The position numbers were made by a program, and so were the translations under genes. This document shows, in pieces, positions 51,581 through 61,858 of a DNA stretch of 64,000 nt (within the stretch, counting starts at the first letter, position 1; each line of letters opens with the position of its first letter). Source of the DNA: Methanobacterium sp. BAmetb5 (GTDB lineage: Archaea; Methanobacteriota; Methanobacteria; Methanobacteriales; Methanobacteriaceae); NCBI RefSeq assembly GCF_003491305.1, contig NZ_CP022706.1, positions 272,501 to 336,500 of the forward strand. The letters run 5' to 3'. The notes under the pieces are model-generated. The model worked only from the letters and a program-made list of their open reading frames with translations, was not told the origin of the DNA and did not search any database.

Positions 51581-54500
51581 AGTGTTAGGGATAATCCTCG
51601 CTTGATATAACCTTTATCTATTAAAATATTCACAGATTCATCTAGACTTTTTTGATCCATTCCAAGTTTCTCTTTGGCAATTGATTCTATTTCCTCAAAT
51701 GTAATCCACTCTGAATGTATTGATTTAAGATTCAATAAAAGATCTCTAACATTGGGGGGTAAAATTTTAGTAATTATTTCCATTACGTCATTATTGAGAT
51801 TTTCTCTCATTGAATCTAACTTAGAAGCGGTAAATTCAGAATTTAACATGTCAACTTTACTGTATTGAATTAATTTTTTGACGCCATACTTAATTAATGC
51901 CTCTTGATCTTCACTAAATTCGTCTGATTTAAGGATATCAAGTTGTGTCTGAATTTTATATACATATTCACGATTATTCTTTTGATAATCTTCCCATTCA
52001 CTAGAAATAGCATCAGAAGCTATGTCAAGAGTATGAGTCCAAGAGTTTAAATCTTTTACTAGTGTTTTTCTTTTCTTTACATCTTTTCTAAGCTCATTCA
52101 TGTCGATTTCTTCATAATTAACTTCAAGTTGATTTATTTTATCCTTAAAAAACTTTATATCGTCCTGGAAGTTTTTTGTATCGCCTATCTTTTCATAAAT
52201 TATATAATCTTCCTTTTTTTGATGCAAAGTTTTTAAAAAATCTTTTTCTGCATCATTGATATTTTCAATTAAGTTAGTGAACGTGATAACTAGACTTATT
52301 CTATCACCAATTTTCTTTATTGAATCTTCAGAAGATTTTAATAATGAGGATAGATCTATAATTTCAGAAGAAGTTTTAACATCAGGTTTATGATTTATGT
52401 TAGCTTCTTCTAGTTGTTTAAACATATAAAAAGCTAATTTATTCTTTTCATTAACGGTTTTTTTAGTTTTTTCTAATCTTTCTTCTAATTCATTTTGTCT
52501 GGTTTCAATTTCTTCAAATTTTGTACAGAGTTTGTCAAGACTATCCTTAATTTCTGAAGCCTTTTCAGAAATTTTTTCCATTTTTTCTTTTAATAAATAA
52601 ATCTTTATGTTAAAGTATGGGGGTGTACTATTATCTTTATTAAATCCAAAAATTTCAAGCATTTTTTTAGCATATTCATCGGGATATTGGCGTTTAAATT
52701 TCATCTCAATATCATCAATCTTGTTTAACAAATCTTCTTTCGAATAATTTTCTAAGTAAAGATTGTTCAAGTCATCAAAATCTTCTAATAAACCCTTATA
52801 TTCAACAATATCATTTCTTTTAAAATTATATTTTAACCACATAACACTTCTATTAATCACGTCATCTATTGATTCATCTAATTCAGATTTTATTTCATTT
52901 ATCTCTTTCATTAAAGTAGGTGCAGCTTTGGAAGCTTCTTGAATAGCAATCAAGAAATTATTATTAAAATGTTTTAAAATTTTGGTACAAATATTAATTT
53001 TTAATAAATCATTGGAGGACTCAGCTTCTTTGAAAGTAGAAGTTATAAATTCATCAAATTCATCAAAAACGATTAATTTAGATGCTCTTTGTTTTTTAAT
53101 ATAATAATGTCCGAATCTTCTGAATTCATCATCATTCACATTGTTTTTATATTCGCTATAAAGTTTATTTAAATCTTCAAATGCAGAATCAATACTGTTA
53201 ATTTCAATTATATCATTTTTAGGCCTAGATCTAATAATGCCTTTATAATCCATAATATTTATAAAAACATCTTGAAAGGCACGTTCATTTCTGTCTCGAA
53301 TTATGAAATAGCTTTTCAAATCATTTAAACTCAATTTGCCACCTGCATTTTTAATAAATTCAAAGATTCTATCTTCTACAGGGTTAGTGGTAACAGTATA
53401 TTTGTCTCCACTCTCAATTAAAAAACCATTATTAGCTAAATCTAACGAAACTTTGGTGATTTCACCAGACCCATCTTCAAAATCAGATGCTATGAAACCT
53501 TTACTTCCATATCTTTTAAATAACAAAACTCCATCCATGTTTAGACTGTGGATTTCATCAGGAGTATGAGAACCGTCATAATTTAAATATAATTTAAGTC
53601 CATCGGCAAAAGTTTTAGGGTCACGAGCATTTTTTAATTTAATTTGATTTATTACAAGACCCTTTTTAATTTGATAATCAATCCAAGTATTAATCTTAGA
53701 TTTAAGATTTAATTCTTCAATTTTCTCTTGGCAAACACCCTCAAATAAATCCTTATCAATATATTTTTCAAATTTTTGCAACGCTTTCAAACCAAACAAA
53801 AGTTTTTTGGCAAGAGAATGATGAAGTTGAATGCCCATAACTTGATATTTATCATTCTGACCCAATTTCTGATCATATAACTCATCGTATGCTTGTTCCG
53901 TGAATTCACCGTTATGTAAAATAAGTACTAAATTTGTGGCTAAATCTTTACTTAAAATTGCACTAGCCTCATTGATGTGATTAGGTTCCACATCTCCATT
54001 AACAAGCAAAATCTTCGTATTAATCTTGGTATTAGTTTCAGGCACAATCAATTGTATTCTAGAATTTATTTGTTCATTGATCTCAAATATTTTTGATTTT
54101 TCCATAAACAAATAAAAGGCTTCTAAAATATTTTTTTCATATTCTTCATTGAGATTGTGTGATAAGTATCTCCATAATTTCAATTTTTCTTCTTCATTAG
54201 TTAAATAAGCAGTATCTAGAGGTATAGGTGTTGGATAAATTAGATTTAGCAGTGATTCATTAGCCAAATAAGCATATTCATCTTCAACAAATTCTTTAAA
54301 GATGCCGCTTAAAAGAATTGCTTCTTCATCATCTTCAATTAAGCCTTCAAAAAATGCTTTTGTATCTTCTTTATCAATAGGCAAATAAACCTTAGGTATT
54401 AAATTGTTTTTTTCATTTAATTCATAAGAAATAATTCTTTCCTTAAAGTCCTCAATTGGTTCAGAAAACTTTATTTTTTGTATGTAAAAAGTTTTATTCT

Positions 54501-55815
54501 CTTTGATGTATTTTTCTTTTGATAATTTGTTTAGTAAATCCTCTAAATTATTAGTGGCTGATAATGGTGCAACTTTAATTATAGCATTTTCAATTTTGTC
54601 GTTTTCTTTAATTTCTTGATTAATATTTTTGATCAGGTTTTGGGCTGACAGATTATCTTCTGAAATAATTTGTGAAATGTAATTTAAAGAGTTAGGTTTT
54701 AACTCTCCTATAATTAATCTAAAAATCTCTTTGCATATTTCTTGATTTTGTGTACTGCAAGATTCTTCCAAATATTTTATAACACGATCGTAGTTATTAT
54801 CAATGCAAGGTGTTTGTCCACCATAGGCAGTAATTTCATGGCGTTTTAATTGATCTATTAGATTAGAATAGTTTAATATTTCGATTTGGTCGTCAACAAC
54901 GAGACTTTTAAATATTTCAGTGAATAAACTAGTCAAATTACCCATATTCCTCTGACTGACTCTTAATAATGTATTAAATACTGAAATGTTAGATATGGGT
55001 AGATTATTTGGTAGTGTAGGCGAATCACCATCGTTGGAAGTATAAGAATAATTAATCAAATCCATCAAAAATTTAAGTCCCTCTTCTCTAGTTATTTGAG
55101 TTAATCGTATTTTTCCCACTCTTCTATCGAAACCAGGCATTATAAAATCATAATTAACTTGAATTTTATAATAAGCGTCAGGTGTGCAAGATAAGAAAAA
55201 GTGCAAACGGTCTTTGTATTCCCCATCTTTACCTAAAGATTCAACTTCGAAATCTCCATTGATAGATTCTTTAATACCGGATACTACTTTTTTGAGAGTT
55301 TTTGGAGATAATAGTAGTTCTTCGAATTCATCAATAAATATAAAGATTTTTTTATCATTATTATTTAATAATTTATCCAACGTTCTACTAAGAAATGATT
55401 TAGGATTTTCTTTCATTTCCGGTATTAAATCATTGTATTTAGAATCTGCTTTGATAACATTAAACAGATGTATTAACAATCTGTCAGGGTTTGCCAGTAA
55501 GAATTTAGCAAAATTCATTATAGTTTCATTTTCATATGAATTTGCTAAACGTGATGCCGAAAGAAAGAAAAGATAATCTCCAGAATTTGTTATATATGGT
55601 TCGATAATTCTTTCGTAGGTATCAGTTTTTCCTTCGCCCCAATCACCTAGAATAAATCTAGCAGCCACTCCCTCTGATTCTTTTTTACAATAGTTAATAG
55701 AATCTTTAATCTCTTCTTCTATTGAAAGTCTGCTTTTAATTGCAGTTTTTTCATTACCTGAAAATGTAACACCACTAATTGGAGGAAATCTTTTGAATTT
55801 TGCAGTAGTTTCCAT
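51577..55815 (-). CDS. Very large P-loop ATPase with coiled coil and wHTH segments
   Basis: The 1412-residue protein has an N-terminal P-loop domain: Walker A GDWGEGKT (57-64) and Walker B IFIFIDEFEELL (157-168). Winged-helix-like segments lie near residue 825 (GGKLSLNDLKSYFI) and at the C terminus (WITFEEIESIAKEKLG), and a coiled coil near 1115-1175. Its size and layout recall the defence ATPases BrxC/PglY and DpdH, but I cannot assign it to one. It follows the TGT-like gene by 26 bases and is the last gene of the operon. A GGGG ribosome site precedes the ATG. Likely role: ATP-driven remodelling or checkpoint in the modification/defence system. Confidence 0.8.
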   Translation of the reverse strand: METTAKFKRFPPISGVTFSGNEKTAIKSRLSIEEEIKDSINYCKKESEGVAARFILGDWGEGKTDTYERIIEPYITNSGDYLFFLSASRLANSYENETIMNFAKFLLANPDRLLIHLFNVIKADSKYNDLIPEMKENPKSFLSRTLDKLLNNNDKKIFIFIDEFEELLLSPKTLKKVVSGIKESINGDFEVESLGKDGEYKDRLHFFLSCTPDAYYKIQVNYDFIMPGFDRRVGKIRLTQITREEGLKFLMDLINYSYTSNDGDSPTLPNNLPISNISVFNTLLRVSQRNMGNLTSLFTEIFKSLVVDDQIEILNYSNLIDQLKRHEITAYGGQTPCIDNNYDRVIKYLEESCSTQNQEICKEIFRLIIGELKPNSLNYISQIISEDNLSAQNLIKNINQEIKENDKIENAIIKVAPLSATNNLEDLLNKLSKEKYIKENKTFYIQKIKFSEPIEDFKERIISYELNEKNNLIPKVYLPIDKEDTKAFFEGLIEDDEEAILLSGIFKEFVEDEYAYLANESLLNLIYPTPIPLDTAYLTNEEEKLKLWRYLSHNLNEEYEKNILEAFYLFMEKSKIFEINEQINSRIQLIVPETNTKINTKILLVNGDVEPNHINEASAILSKDLATNLVLILHNGEFTEQAYDELYDQKLGQNDKYQVMGIQLHHSLAKKLLFGLKALQKFEKYIDKDLFEGVCQEKIEELNLKSKINTWIDYQIKKGLVINQIKLKNARDPKTFADGLKLYLNYDGSHTPDEIHSLNMDGVLLFKRYGSKGFIASDFEDGSGEITKVSLDLANNGFLIESGDKYTVTTNPVEDRIFEFIKNAGGKLSLNDLKSYFIIRDRNERAFQDVFINIMDYKGIIRSRPKNDIIEINSIDSAFEDLNKLYSEYKNNVNDDEFRRFGHYYIKKQRASKLIVFDEFDEFITSTFKEAESSNDLLKINICTKILKHFNNNFLIAIQEASKAAPTLMKEINEIKSELDESIDDVINRSVMWLKYNFKRNDIVEYKGLLEDFDDLNNLYLENYSKEDLLNKIDDIEMKFKRQYPDEYAKKMLEIFGFNKDNSTPPYFNIKIYLLKEKMEKISEKASEIKDSLDKLCTKFEEIETRQNELEERLEKTKKTVNEKNKLAFYMFKQLEEANINHKPDVKTSSEIIDLSSLLKSSEDSIKKIGDRISLVITFTNLIENINDAEKDFLKTLHQKKEDYIIYEKIGDTKNFQDDIKFFKDKINQLEVNYEEIDMNELRKDVKKRKTLVKDLNSWTHTLDIASDAISSEWEDYQKNNREYVYKIQTQLDILKSDEFSEDQEALIKYGVKKLIQYSKVDMLNSEFTASKLDSMRENLNNDVMEIITKILPPNVRDLLLNLKSIHSEWITFEEIESIAKEKLGMDQKSLDESVNILIDKGYIKRGLSLTL

Positions 55816-55841
55816 TGTTAAAACCCCTAAGTATGTTTGAT

Positions 55842-57068
55842 TTAATTGAATTCTTTTTTTTCAAGGATATATTTAAAAGCTTTAAGAAAAATTCCACTAT
55901 TTAAACGTTTTTGAGTAAAATCTTTAGTTTTCCCATTTTTGATTTTATCTTGGAACTTCTTTTGTTCAGTTAAAAAAACATGAGCATTATGAATAGCTCT
56001 TGCGGAAAATTGATCATTTAATGTGTTCAATCTTTTATTAATGGATAAATTCTTACAAGAAGGACATTGGCATTTATTTAGTAATTTTTTTTCTTTTTCA
56101 TTTAGAAATGAACGTCCGTTATTTCGTGATAAAGGGTGACGATCTGCAACTCCAGGTAACTGAATTACACCATAAGCTGCTTTTAATCTCCAACTGGTTG
56201 AATCAAGAGAATCAACACCTAATGAATACATTAAATGCATTGTTTTACTACTTCCAATTCCGAAAGCATGCAGAAAAGAGTTAGGGAATTCTTCTTGTAC
56301 AATTCTAATAGCATCGATAACAAATTTGATTGGATCTTTGAATCTTTTTGTACCGTTAGTTCTGAATAATAAAGGAACTAAACTACCAATACCTACCATA
56401 GTTGGTTCGGGGATAATCTTTTTAATATCATCACAAGCTTTTTTTAACTCTTTGGGATTATATCCATGAACAACAGGCATTAAATCGACTTTTCCTTTAT
56501 TTTTTACCATTATTTTCGTGTTTTCTAGTGTTTTTTTCCATCTTTTTTGATTAGCTTTATTAGTTTCAGAAGGATTGAAAGGATGGTCTAGAATAACCCC
56601 TAAATCAGGTTTAGATTTTTCGTATAAATCGATTATCAATAATGGATCGATATCCAAATCATCTTTTTTTTGGAATAAGAAGCCACCAGAATCCATTAAT
56701 ATAGCACCATTAAAATCGAGATGTTTGTGAATTCCGTTTTCACAAATTGAGTTTGTATTTGATTTAGTTCTAAGAATATCTGCTGCATTCACAATAATAG
56801 TTTTTATATCTAAAAATTTCCAAGGATGTGGACGTCCGCCCATTACATGCCCTAACCACAATGCAGGTGTTTGGATTTTTCTATTATTAATTAATGCTTC
56901 ACCTCTTCGAGAGAATAGTTCTTTATCATTATAATGAATATTGAAGTTTAAGTTAGAATGATATTGTTCTAAATAATTTAAATCAAAATTATAGCTCAAT
57001 AAATCACCATCAGGTATTGGATACGATTCACTTTTTTTTGATTGCATCAAGGATTGCAAATGGGTCAT
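55842..57068 (-). CDS. TGT/DpdA-like 7-deazaguanine transglycosylase
   Basis: The 408-residue TIM-barrel protein keeps the tRNA-guanine transglycosylase residues: Asp126 in LMDSGGF, MPVVHGYN, GIGSLVP (228-232 area), the nucleophile Asp289 in SLDSTSW, and the zinc ligands Cys333, Cys335, Cys338 (CQCPSC) and His360. Family members swap guanine for preQ0, queuine or a related base. It lacks the PUA and C-terminal domains of archaeal tRNA TGT, and its operon is made of DNA-defence-type genes, so I infer that it acts on DNA like DpdA. The host makes preQ0 for archaeosine. It overlaps the zinc-knuckle gene by 41 bases. Confidence 0.85.
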   Translation of the reverse strand: MTHLQSLMQSKKSESYPIPDGDLLSYNFDLNYLEQYHSNLNFNIHYNDKELFSRRGEALINNRKIQTPALWLGHVMGGRPHPWKFLDIKTIIVNAADILRTKSNTNSICENGIHKHLDFNGAILMDSGGFLFQKKDDLDIDPLLIIDLYEKSKPDLGVILDHPFNPSETNKANQKRWKKTLENTKIMVKNKGKVDLMPVVHGYNPKELKKACDDIKKIIPEPTMVGIGSLVPLLFRTNGTKRFKDPIKFVIDAIRIVQEEFPNSFLHAFGIGSSKTMHLMYSLGVDSLDSTSWRLKAAYGVIQLPGVADRHPLSRNNGRSFLNEKEKKLLNKCQCPSCKNLSINKRLNTLNDQFSARAIHNAHVFLTEQKKFQDKIKNGKTKDFTQKRLNSGIFLKAFKYILEKKEFN

Positions 57069-59052
57069 CTCCTATATCTTCAGCCATATTTTCTAAAGGA
57101 TCTTCAGGAGGAGTAGTCTCAGATGATTGTTTTGTCTTTTTATCTGTTGTAAAAGTTGTATCTGGTTCATTTATTTGTATCTTAGATTCATTTTCATTAC
57201 ATTTCTCAGCTGCTTGTATTTTTTCAATTTTTGAGTATACTTTTTTAATAATATCTTCTAAAGCTTTATTTTCACCTTGATATTCATTTTCCAGAATAGA
57301 TTCTAAACGAATTAAATCATTTTCTTCACAAATTTTAACTAGAGAATAAGAACAAATGCGTTGAATTTTTGAATTTTCATCATTTAATAAATTTAATAGT
57401 GGATTTATAGACCTTTCTGTGCCTATTTTGGCAAGAGATTCTATGGTCTTTATTTTGACATCAATATCAGGGTCATTTAAAGATCTAAGTAAAAGAGTTT
57501 CAGAATCTACATCCTCAATTTCACCTAAAATAGCAACTAAATAATATCTTAAGACATCATCCTCTGATTTAAGAGATTCGGATATTTTTGGTATGGCTTC
57601 TTGATCAAAATTCCCAATAGCTTCCTCAGCAGCCCAACGTACGGATGTGTCACGATCTTTTAATGTATTTATTAAAACATCAAGTGTTTCAGGGTTTTTA
57701 AGTTTACCCAGTGATTTGAGAACTTCTAATCTTATTTCATTATCCTCATCATCAATTAGTTTAAGCAGATATTTCGAAGCCCTTTTATTGTTACTATCTC
57801 CTAAAAGTTTAACAGCTTCCATCCTAATATCAAGATCTTCATTTAATAGATTATTCACTAATTTTAAAAATTCATCTTTGCTTAATTCCCTTGTTTTACA
57901 GGAATTAAGTATTTTTTCCACATATTCATCTCCCTTTAGCGAACTAAGTAGTTCAATTGAGAAGTATGCGATTTCTTTTTGACTATTATCAATATTTTTA
58001 CATAAATAGGTCACAGCTGTTTCTTCATCAAGATCAACTAGTGTTTTTAAACAATGAATAGTTAAATTTGAAGAATATTCTTCCTCCATCGCTTCAACTA
58101 TTGGCTTTATCGTATTAATGTCTTCAAATTTACCCAATGCGTTCACAGATGCAATTCGGACGATAGAGTCAATATCATTTTCAAGTGTATCTATCAAAGG
58201 TTCAACAGCTCGATTATCCCCTATTAATCCTAAAGCTTTAGCAGAACTGCTTCTTACAAAAGAATCATAGTCATCCAAAGTTACGATCAATGTTTCAACC
58301 GCTCTTTTATCTCCTATTAATCCTAAAGCCTTCACACAACCTGTTTTGATAAAATACTCCTCTTGATAGTATTCATCATTTAGAACTTGAATTAATTTAG
58401 TAACAGCAATTGGCTTCATCTCGCATAATATTTCAATTAATATATCTCTTTTATTCTTATTTTTAGTTCCTAAATTTTGAATAATTTGGTCGATTGATGA
58501 ATTACCCCATTCAATTAAAGTTTTTTTAGCATTCTCCTGATTATTAGGATCATCAAGTGCTTTGATCAGAAGTTCTATTGTTTTTTCCTCAGCTGATTTA
58601 TCTTCAGCCATGGATCTAGTCGGGGTAGACTTCTTAGGATTTTTAATTTTATTATGACATTTAGGACATAAGTTATGATATCTAGATTTAGGGACAAAAT
58701 CTTTTTTACATATCTGGCATGTTTTTACGATATTACTGTAGCATACAGGACATAAAATAATTTTACTATCCGGAATAAATTTTTTATGACAATTAATGCA
58801 TCTTCTCATCTTTTCAACGCATTTTGAGCAGTGATAGGGATCATCTGATGATGATGGATCAAAATATTCATGGCAAGATGAGCAGCGTTGTAAAGATAAT
58901 TTATTAGCTAAATTGATTTTATCGTAGCAATCTTTGCAATATTTAGAATCAATTAAGTCTGATTTCGCCATAAGTTTACCACATTCATGGCATTTAGCAA
59001 AACCGGAACTAGAATCAACTTTAGGATTAGATCTATGCCTTATTTTTCTAAT
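57028..59052 (-). CDS. Four-zinc-knuckle HEAT-repeat protein
   Basis: Residues 1-145 hold four CxxC...CxxC knuckles (CHECGKL/CKDC, CSSCHEYF/CSKC, CINCHKKF/CPVC, CQICKKDF/CPKC). From about 160 to 580 there are some twelve HEAT repeats (for example RAVETLIVTLDDYDSFVRSS), then an acidic tail. It is probably a scaffold that binds DNA or RNA by the knuckles and partners by the HEAT solenoid. The ATG at 58971 would split the first knuckle; the frame is open 27 codons more to an ATT (59052) 5 bases after GGGGGC, which completes it, so I set the start there. The TGT gene begins inside its 3' end. Confidence 0.78.
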   Translation of the reverse strand: MRKIRHRSNPKVDSSSGFAKCHECGKLMAKSDLIDSKYCKDCYDKINLANKLSLQRCSSCHEYFDPSSSDDPYHCSKCVEKMRRCINCHKKFIPDSKIILCPVCYSNIVKTCQICKKDFVPKSRYHNLCPKCHNKIKNPKKSTPTRSMAEDKSAEEKTIELLIKALDDPNNQENAKKTLIEWGNSSIDQIIQNLGTKNKNKRDILIEILCEMKPIAVTKLIQVLNDEYYQEEYFIKTGCVKALGLIGDKRAVETLIVTLDDYDSFVRSSSAKALGLIGDNRAVEPLIDTLENDIDSIVRIASVNALGKFEDINTIKPIVEAMEEEYSSNLTIHCLKTLVDLDEETAVTYLCKNIDNSQKEIAYFSIELLSSLKGDEYVEKILNSCKTRELSKDEFLKLVNNLLNEDLDIRMEAVKLLGDSNNKRASKYLLKLIDDEDNEIRLEVLKSLGKLKNPETLDVLINTLKDRDTSVRWAAEEAIGNFDQEAIPKISESLKSEDDVLRYYLVAILGEIEDVDSETLLLRSLNDPDIDVKIKTIESLAKIGTERSINPLLNLLNDENSKIQRICSYSLVKICEENDLIRLESILENEYQGENKALEDIIKKVYSKIEKIQAAEKCNENESKIQINEPDTTFTTDKKTKQSSETTPPEDPLENMAEDIGDDPFAILDAIKKK

Positions 59053-59218
59053 ATTTTGCCCCCACTATTTGTTTAATTATTAATATTGTAATATGGTAGA
59101 TATCCTTTTCCATATGTTTTTAATAGCAACATTTATTAATATTAATTAAAAATATTTACAAATGATAACAATATTCTTTAATGTTAGCAATTAATATCAC
59201 TCAAATTAAATCAGGGGA

Positions 59219-61849
59219 CTAGTAGTAGGTATCTCTTTCAAAAATAGAATAAAAATCATCTAATTCAATTGAAGGACAGAATATTTGAGGTTTTTCTTTA
59301 TTATGGTAAGACACAAATTGTGTTTTATATTCATCTTTAACCAGAGAGTTATAAAAATAACAAGTATCTTTGTAATATTTAAGTAAAGGTAATAACTTGA
59401 TTGGTTTTCGATTATTGTCCATAATAAGATAAATATTATTAGAATCCATTGGACTCATAGATTCAATTTCCATACTTATGAAACGATTATTGGAACCCAT
59501 GAATTTTTTGGCAGTGTAATAATAAATACTATCATTAAATGTGTTATCTAATGGCAGAACTAACAAATTATCTTTAAAAATATCATTGATACAATTATAC
59601 AATTTAGAGATAGAATTCCTTAAAATTTTGTATCTATTTCCATATTCAGTTTTTGAAACTACAGGTCCATGTGCATCCCAACTATTTCGATACCTGCTAA
59701 CTTCATTTAAAATTTCGTATAATTCATACGAACTAATTTTTTCAATAAATACAGGGTTATAAGCCCCAAAAATGTTCAATAATTGGTTTCGTTTATATTG
59801 TTTCCCTAAAATAAACCGAAGATTTTTTGCAAGGCAACTGCCAAAAAAATTCCAATTTCCGAAACTAGGATGATAATACCAATTTTTGAACTTTGGATTG
59901 AATTGTGTGCAGCGATAAAATTCACGGTTGAAGAATCTATCATCAGATATTAAACCACTTAACATAATAATCACATTAAATTCTGAAAAAGCCTCAAAAA
60001 AGTGGAGAAGATATCTAACTTTTAAATCTGCTTTTGAAGTTCTGAAACTCTCCCAAAGAATAGAAGATAAGGGATAAGGTAATGATTCAAGCCATTTTTC
60101 AAAATGATATTCCCTTTTGTCGTCTAATGCGTCAACATGTTCAGTGATTAATTTGTATTCATCAGGGTTTTTCCATAATTGATCTCTATAACTGTTTGCT
60201 CTGGCAGTTATTTCACTTATTATAGAATCAACTCTTAAAACTTCAACTTGAGAGTCTAAATCCGGTAAATAAATTTCTGTATTCGATATAAGATCATCAA
60301 ATAAAGCTGGTGTATATTTGCCAATTGTTATTGATTCTCTAATTTTCTGCCCTAAAAGGGTATCATTAATATAATTTGCTAAATATTCGGCAAGACAACA
60401 TTTTTGATTTAAAATCAGATGCAAATAATCTGTATTCACGATTTTATCATTATCAACTACAACTTTGAAGTTTTCGTCTAAAGGTAAAAACAATGAGTTT
60501 ACTTGTACTTCAGTTTCACAATTTTTTGATGGTATCTGAACTTCTTTTACTACGCTAGAAAACGATTTGGTGTTGAAATTTGAACTTTCACTAATCTTTA
60601 ATGATTCAATTTGAGCATAGAATGATTTAAAAGTAAAAAATGAACTTAAAGTAGTTATATAACCATATTGTGGAATTTTTCCAAGTTTTCTTAAAATTAG
60701 ATTATTTTTGAGAATTTTGTTTGCATCGTAGTCATGGCTTAGCGTACCAACAAATATATCATTGTGATATTTTTTTGATACTATTAATAGTATTTTATCT
60801 GTTTCATCCGGAGCTAATATGTAAGGAATCTCAATAATTGCTTTAATATATAGTCCAAATTCATTTAAATTAGAAAATGTTGATGTGGTTTCTCGTTTAA
60901 GTAAAAAATCAGGTTCTAAAATAAATAGCCCTTCACCCTCAGCACTGATTTTCTGAGCCATATGAATAAAATTTATGGAAGCAATATCGTCAGATATTAT
61001 GTCTTTTAAATCATCATTGATAGAAATTAAGTTATCAATTGGAGGACAGCCTACTATAAAATCATATGATTTTTTGATTTCACTGTTGCTTTGAAATTCT
61101 GTGTTAATTAAGTTTTTTAATATAGTAGAATTAGTTTTTAGTGTAATTATATCCTTATTTTTAAGTTCTAATAAACTTTTTGACATAAAACCGTTTAAAG
61201 GCCAGGGATCAAGCACATTACCCGGTTTTAAATCGTTCAAATAATCAGAAATAAATTTAGAGATTACCTCAGGTAAAATTACTAATTTTTCTCCAAATAC
61301 TTGATTAATTATCTCCAAGTAATTTAAAGAAATATTGACTCCTTCATTAGAAATAATTTCAATGAAATCCTCGATATTTAGATTGGAATTGGATTCTAAT
61401 ACCGTTTTAAGGATTTCAGTTAGAGTAATAATCTCATTTTTGTTATATTCCGTAGACAAATTTTCAGACTTTAATATTTCAAAAATTTGGGTTTTAAGTT
61501 CCAATATTAAATTATCAATTTCATCCTTTAAATTTGATTCAATATTGTTTTCCTTTTTAAAATCAAGGGAATTCTCTTTTATGTCTGATTTTATCTTTTC
61601 AATCTGAAATTCAATACTTTTTATTTCATCATTCCATACATTAAGTTCATCTACACTTTGATTATTTTTTTCTAATTTTGATATATCATTTTGCCAAATA
61701 GACAGTTCTTCTTCTAACGTGGGTAATTCTTTAATCAATATATCTTTTTGAAGCTTTAAATCATTTATTTTACGCGTTATAATCGATTTTTCAGTTTTTT
61801 TATCAGTTAGGGCTTTCATTGAACTTTGTATTTTGGAGATACTAGTCAT
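59219..61849 (-). CDS. N6-methylase-like protein with decayed active site and C-terminal HEPN motif
   Basis: The 876-residue protein starts with coiled coil (about 10-125). A methylase-like Rossmann domain follows, with NVLDPWPLNG (211-220) where SAM motif I (LDPxxGxG) is expected and FIVGCPPI (265-271) in place of the catalytic NPPY. So the fold is that of Type I/II N6-adenine methylases but the key residues are changed. A target-recognition-like part follows. Near 721-727 stands RNSWDAH, the RNxxxxH form of the HEPN ribonuclease motif as in Swt1-type HEPNs. It may sense DNA and cut RNA. It starts 9 bases after the helicase stop, after GAGGTTAG. Confidence 0.75.
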   Translation of the reverse strand: MTSISKIQSSMKALTDKKTEKSIITRKINDLKLQKDILIKELPTLEEELSIWQNDISKLEKNNQSVDELNVWNDEIKSIEFQIEKIKSDIKENSLDFKKENNIESNLKDEIDNLILELKTQIFEILKSENLSTEYNKNEIITLTEILKTVLESNSNLNIEDFIEIISNEGVNISLNYLEIINQVFGEKLVILPEVISKFISDYLNDLKPGNVLDPWPLNGFMSKSLLELKNKDIITLKTNSTILKNLINTEFQSNSEIKKSYDFIVGCPPIDNLISINDDLKDIISDDIASINFIHMAQKISAEGEGLFILEPDFLLKRETTSTFSNLNEFGLYIKAIIEIPYILAPDETDKILLIVSKKYHNDIFVGTLSHDYDANKILKNNLILRKLGKIPQYGYITTLSSFFTFKSFYAQIESLKISESSNFNTKSFSSVVKEVQIPSKNCETEVQVNSLFLPLDENFKVVVDNDKIVNTDYLHLILNQKCCLAEYLANYINDTLLGQKIRESITIGKYTPALFDDLISNTEIYLPDLDSQVEVLRVDSIISEITARANSYRDQLWKNPDEYKLITEHVDALDDKREYHFEKWLESLPYPLSSILWESFRTSKADLKVRYLLHFFEAFSEFNVIIMLSGLISDDRFFNREFYRCTQFNPKFKNWYYHPSFGNWNFFGSCLAKNLRFILGKQYKRNQLLNIFGAYNPVFIEKISSYELYEILNEVSRYRNSWDAHGPVVSKTEYGNRYKILRNSISKLYNCINDIFKDNLLVLPLDNTFNDSIYYYTAKKFMGSNNRFISMEIESMSPMDSNNIYLIMDNNRKPIKLLPLLKYYKDTCYFYNSLVKDEYKTQFVSYHNKEKPQIFCPSIELDDFYSIFERDTYY

Positions 61850-61858
61850 TTACTAACC

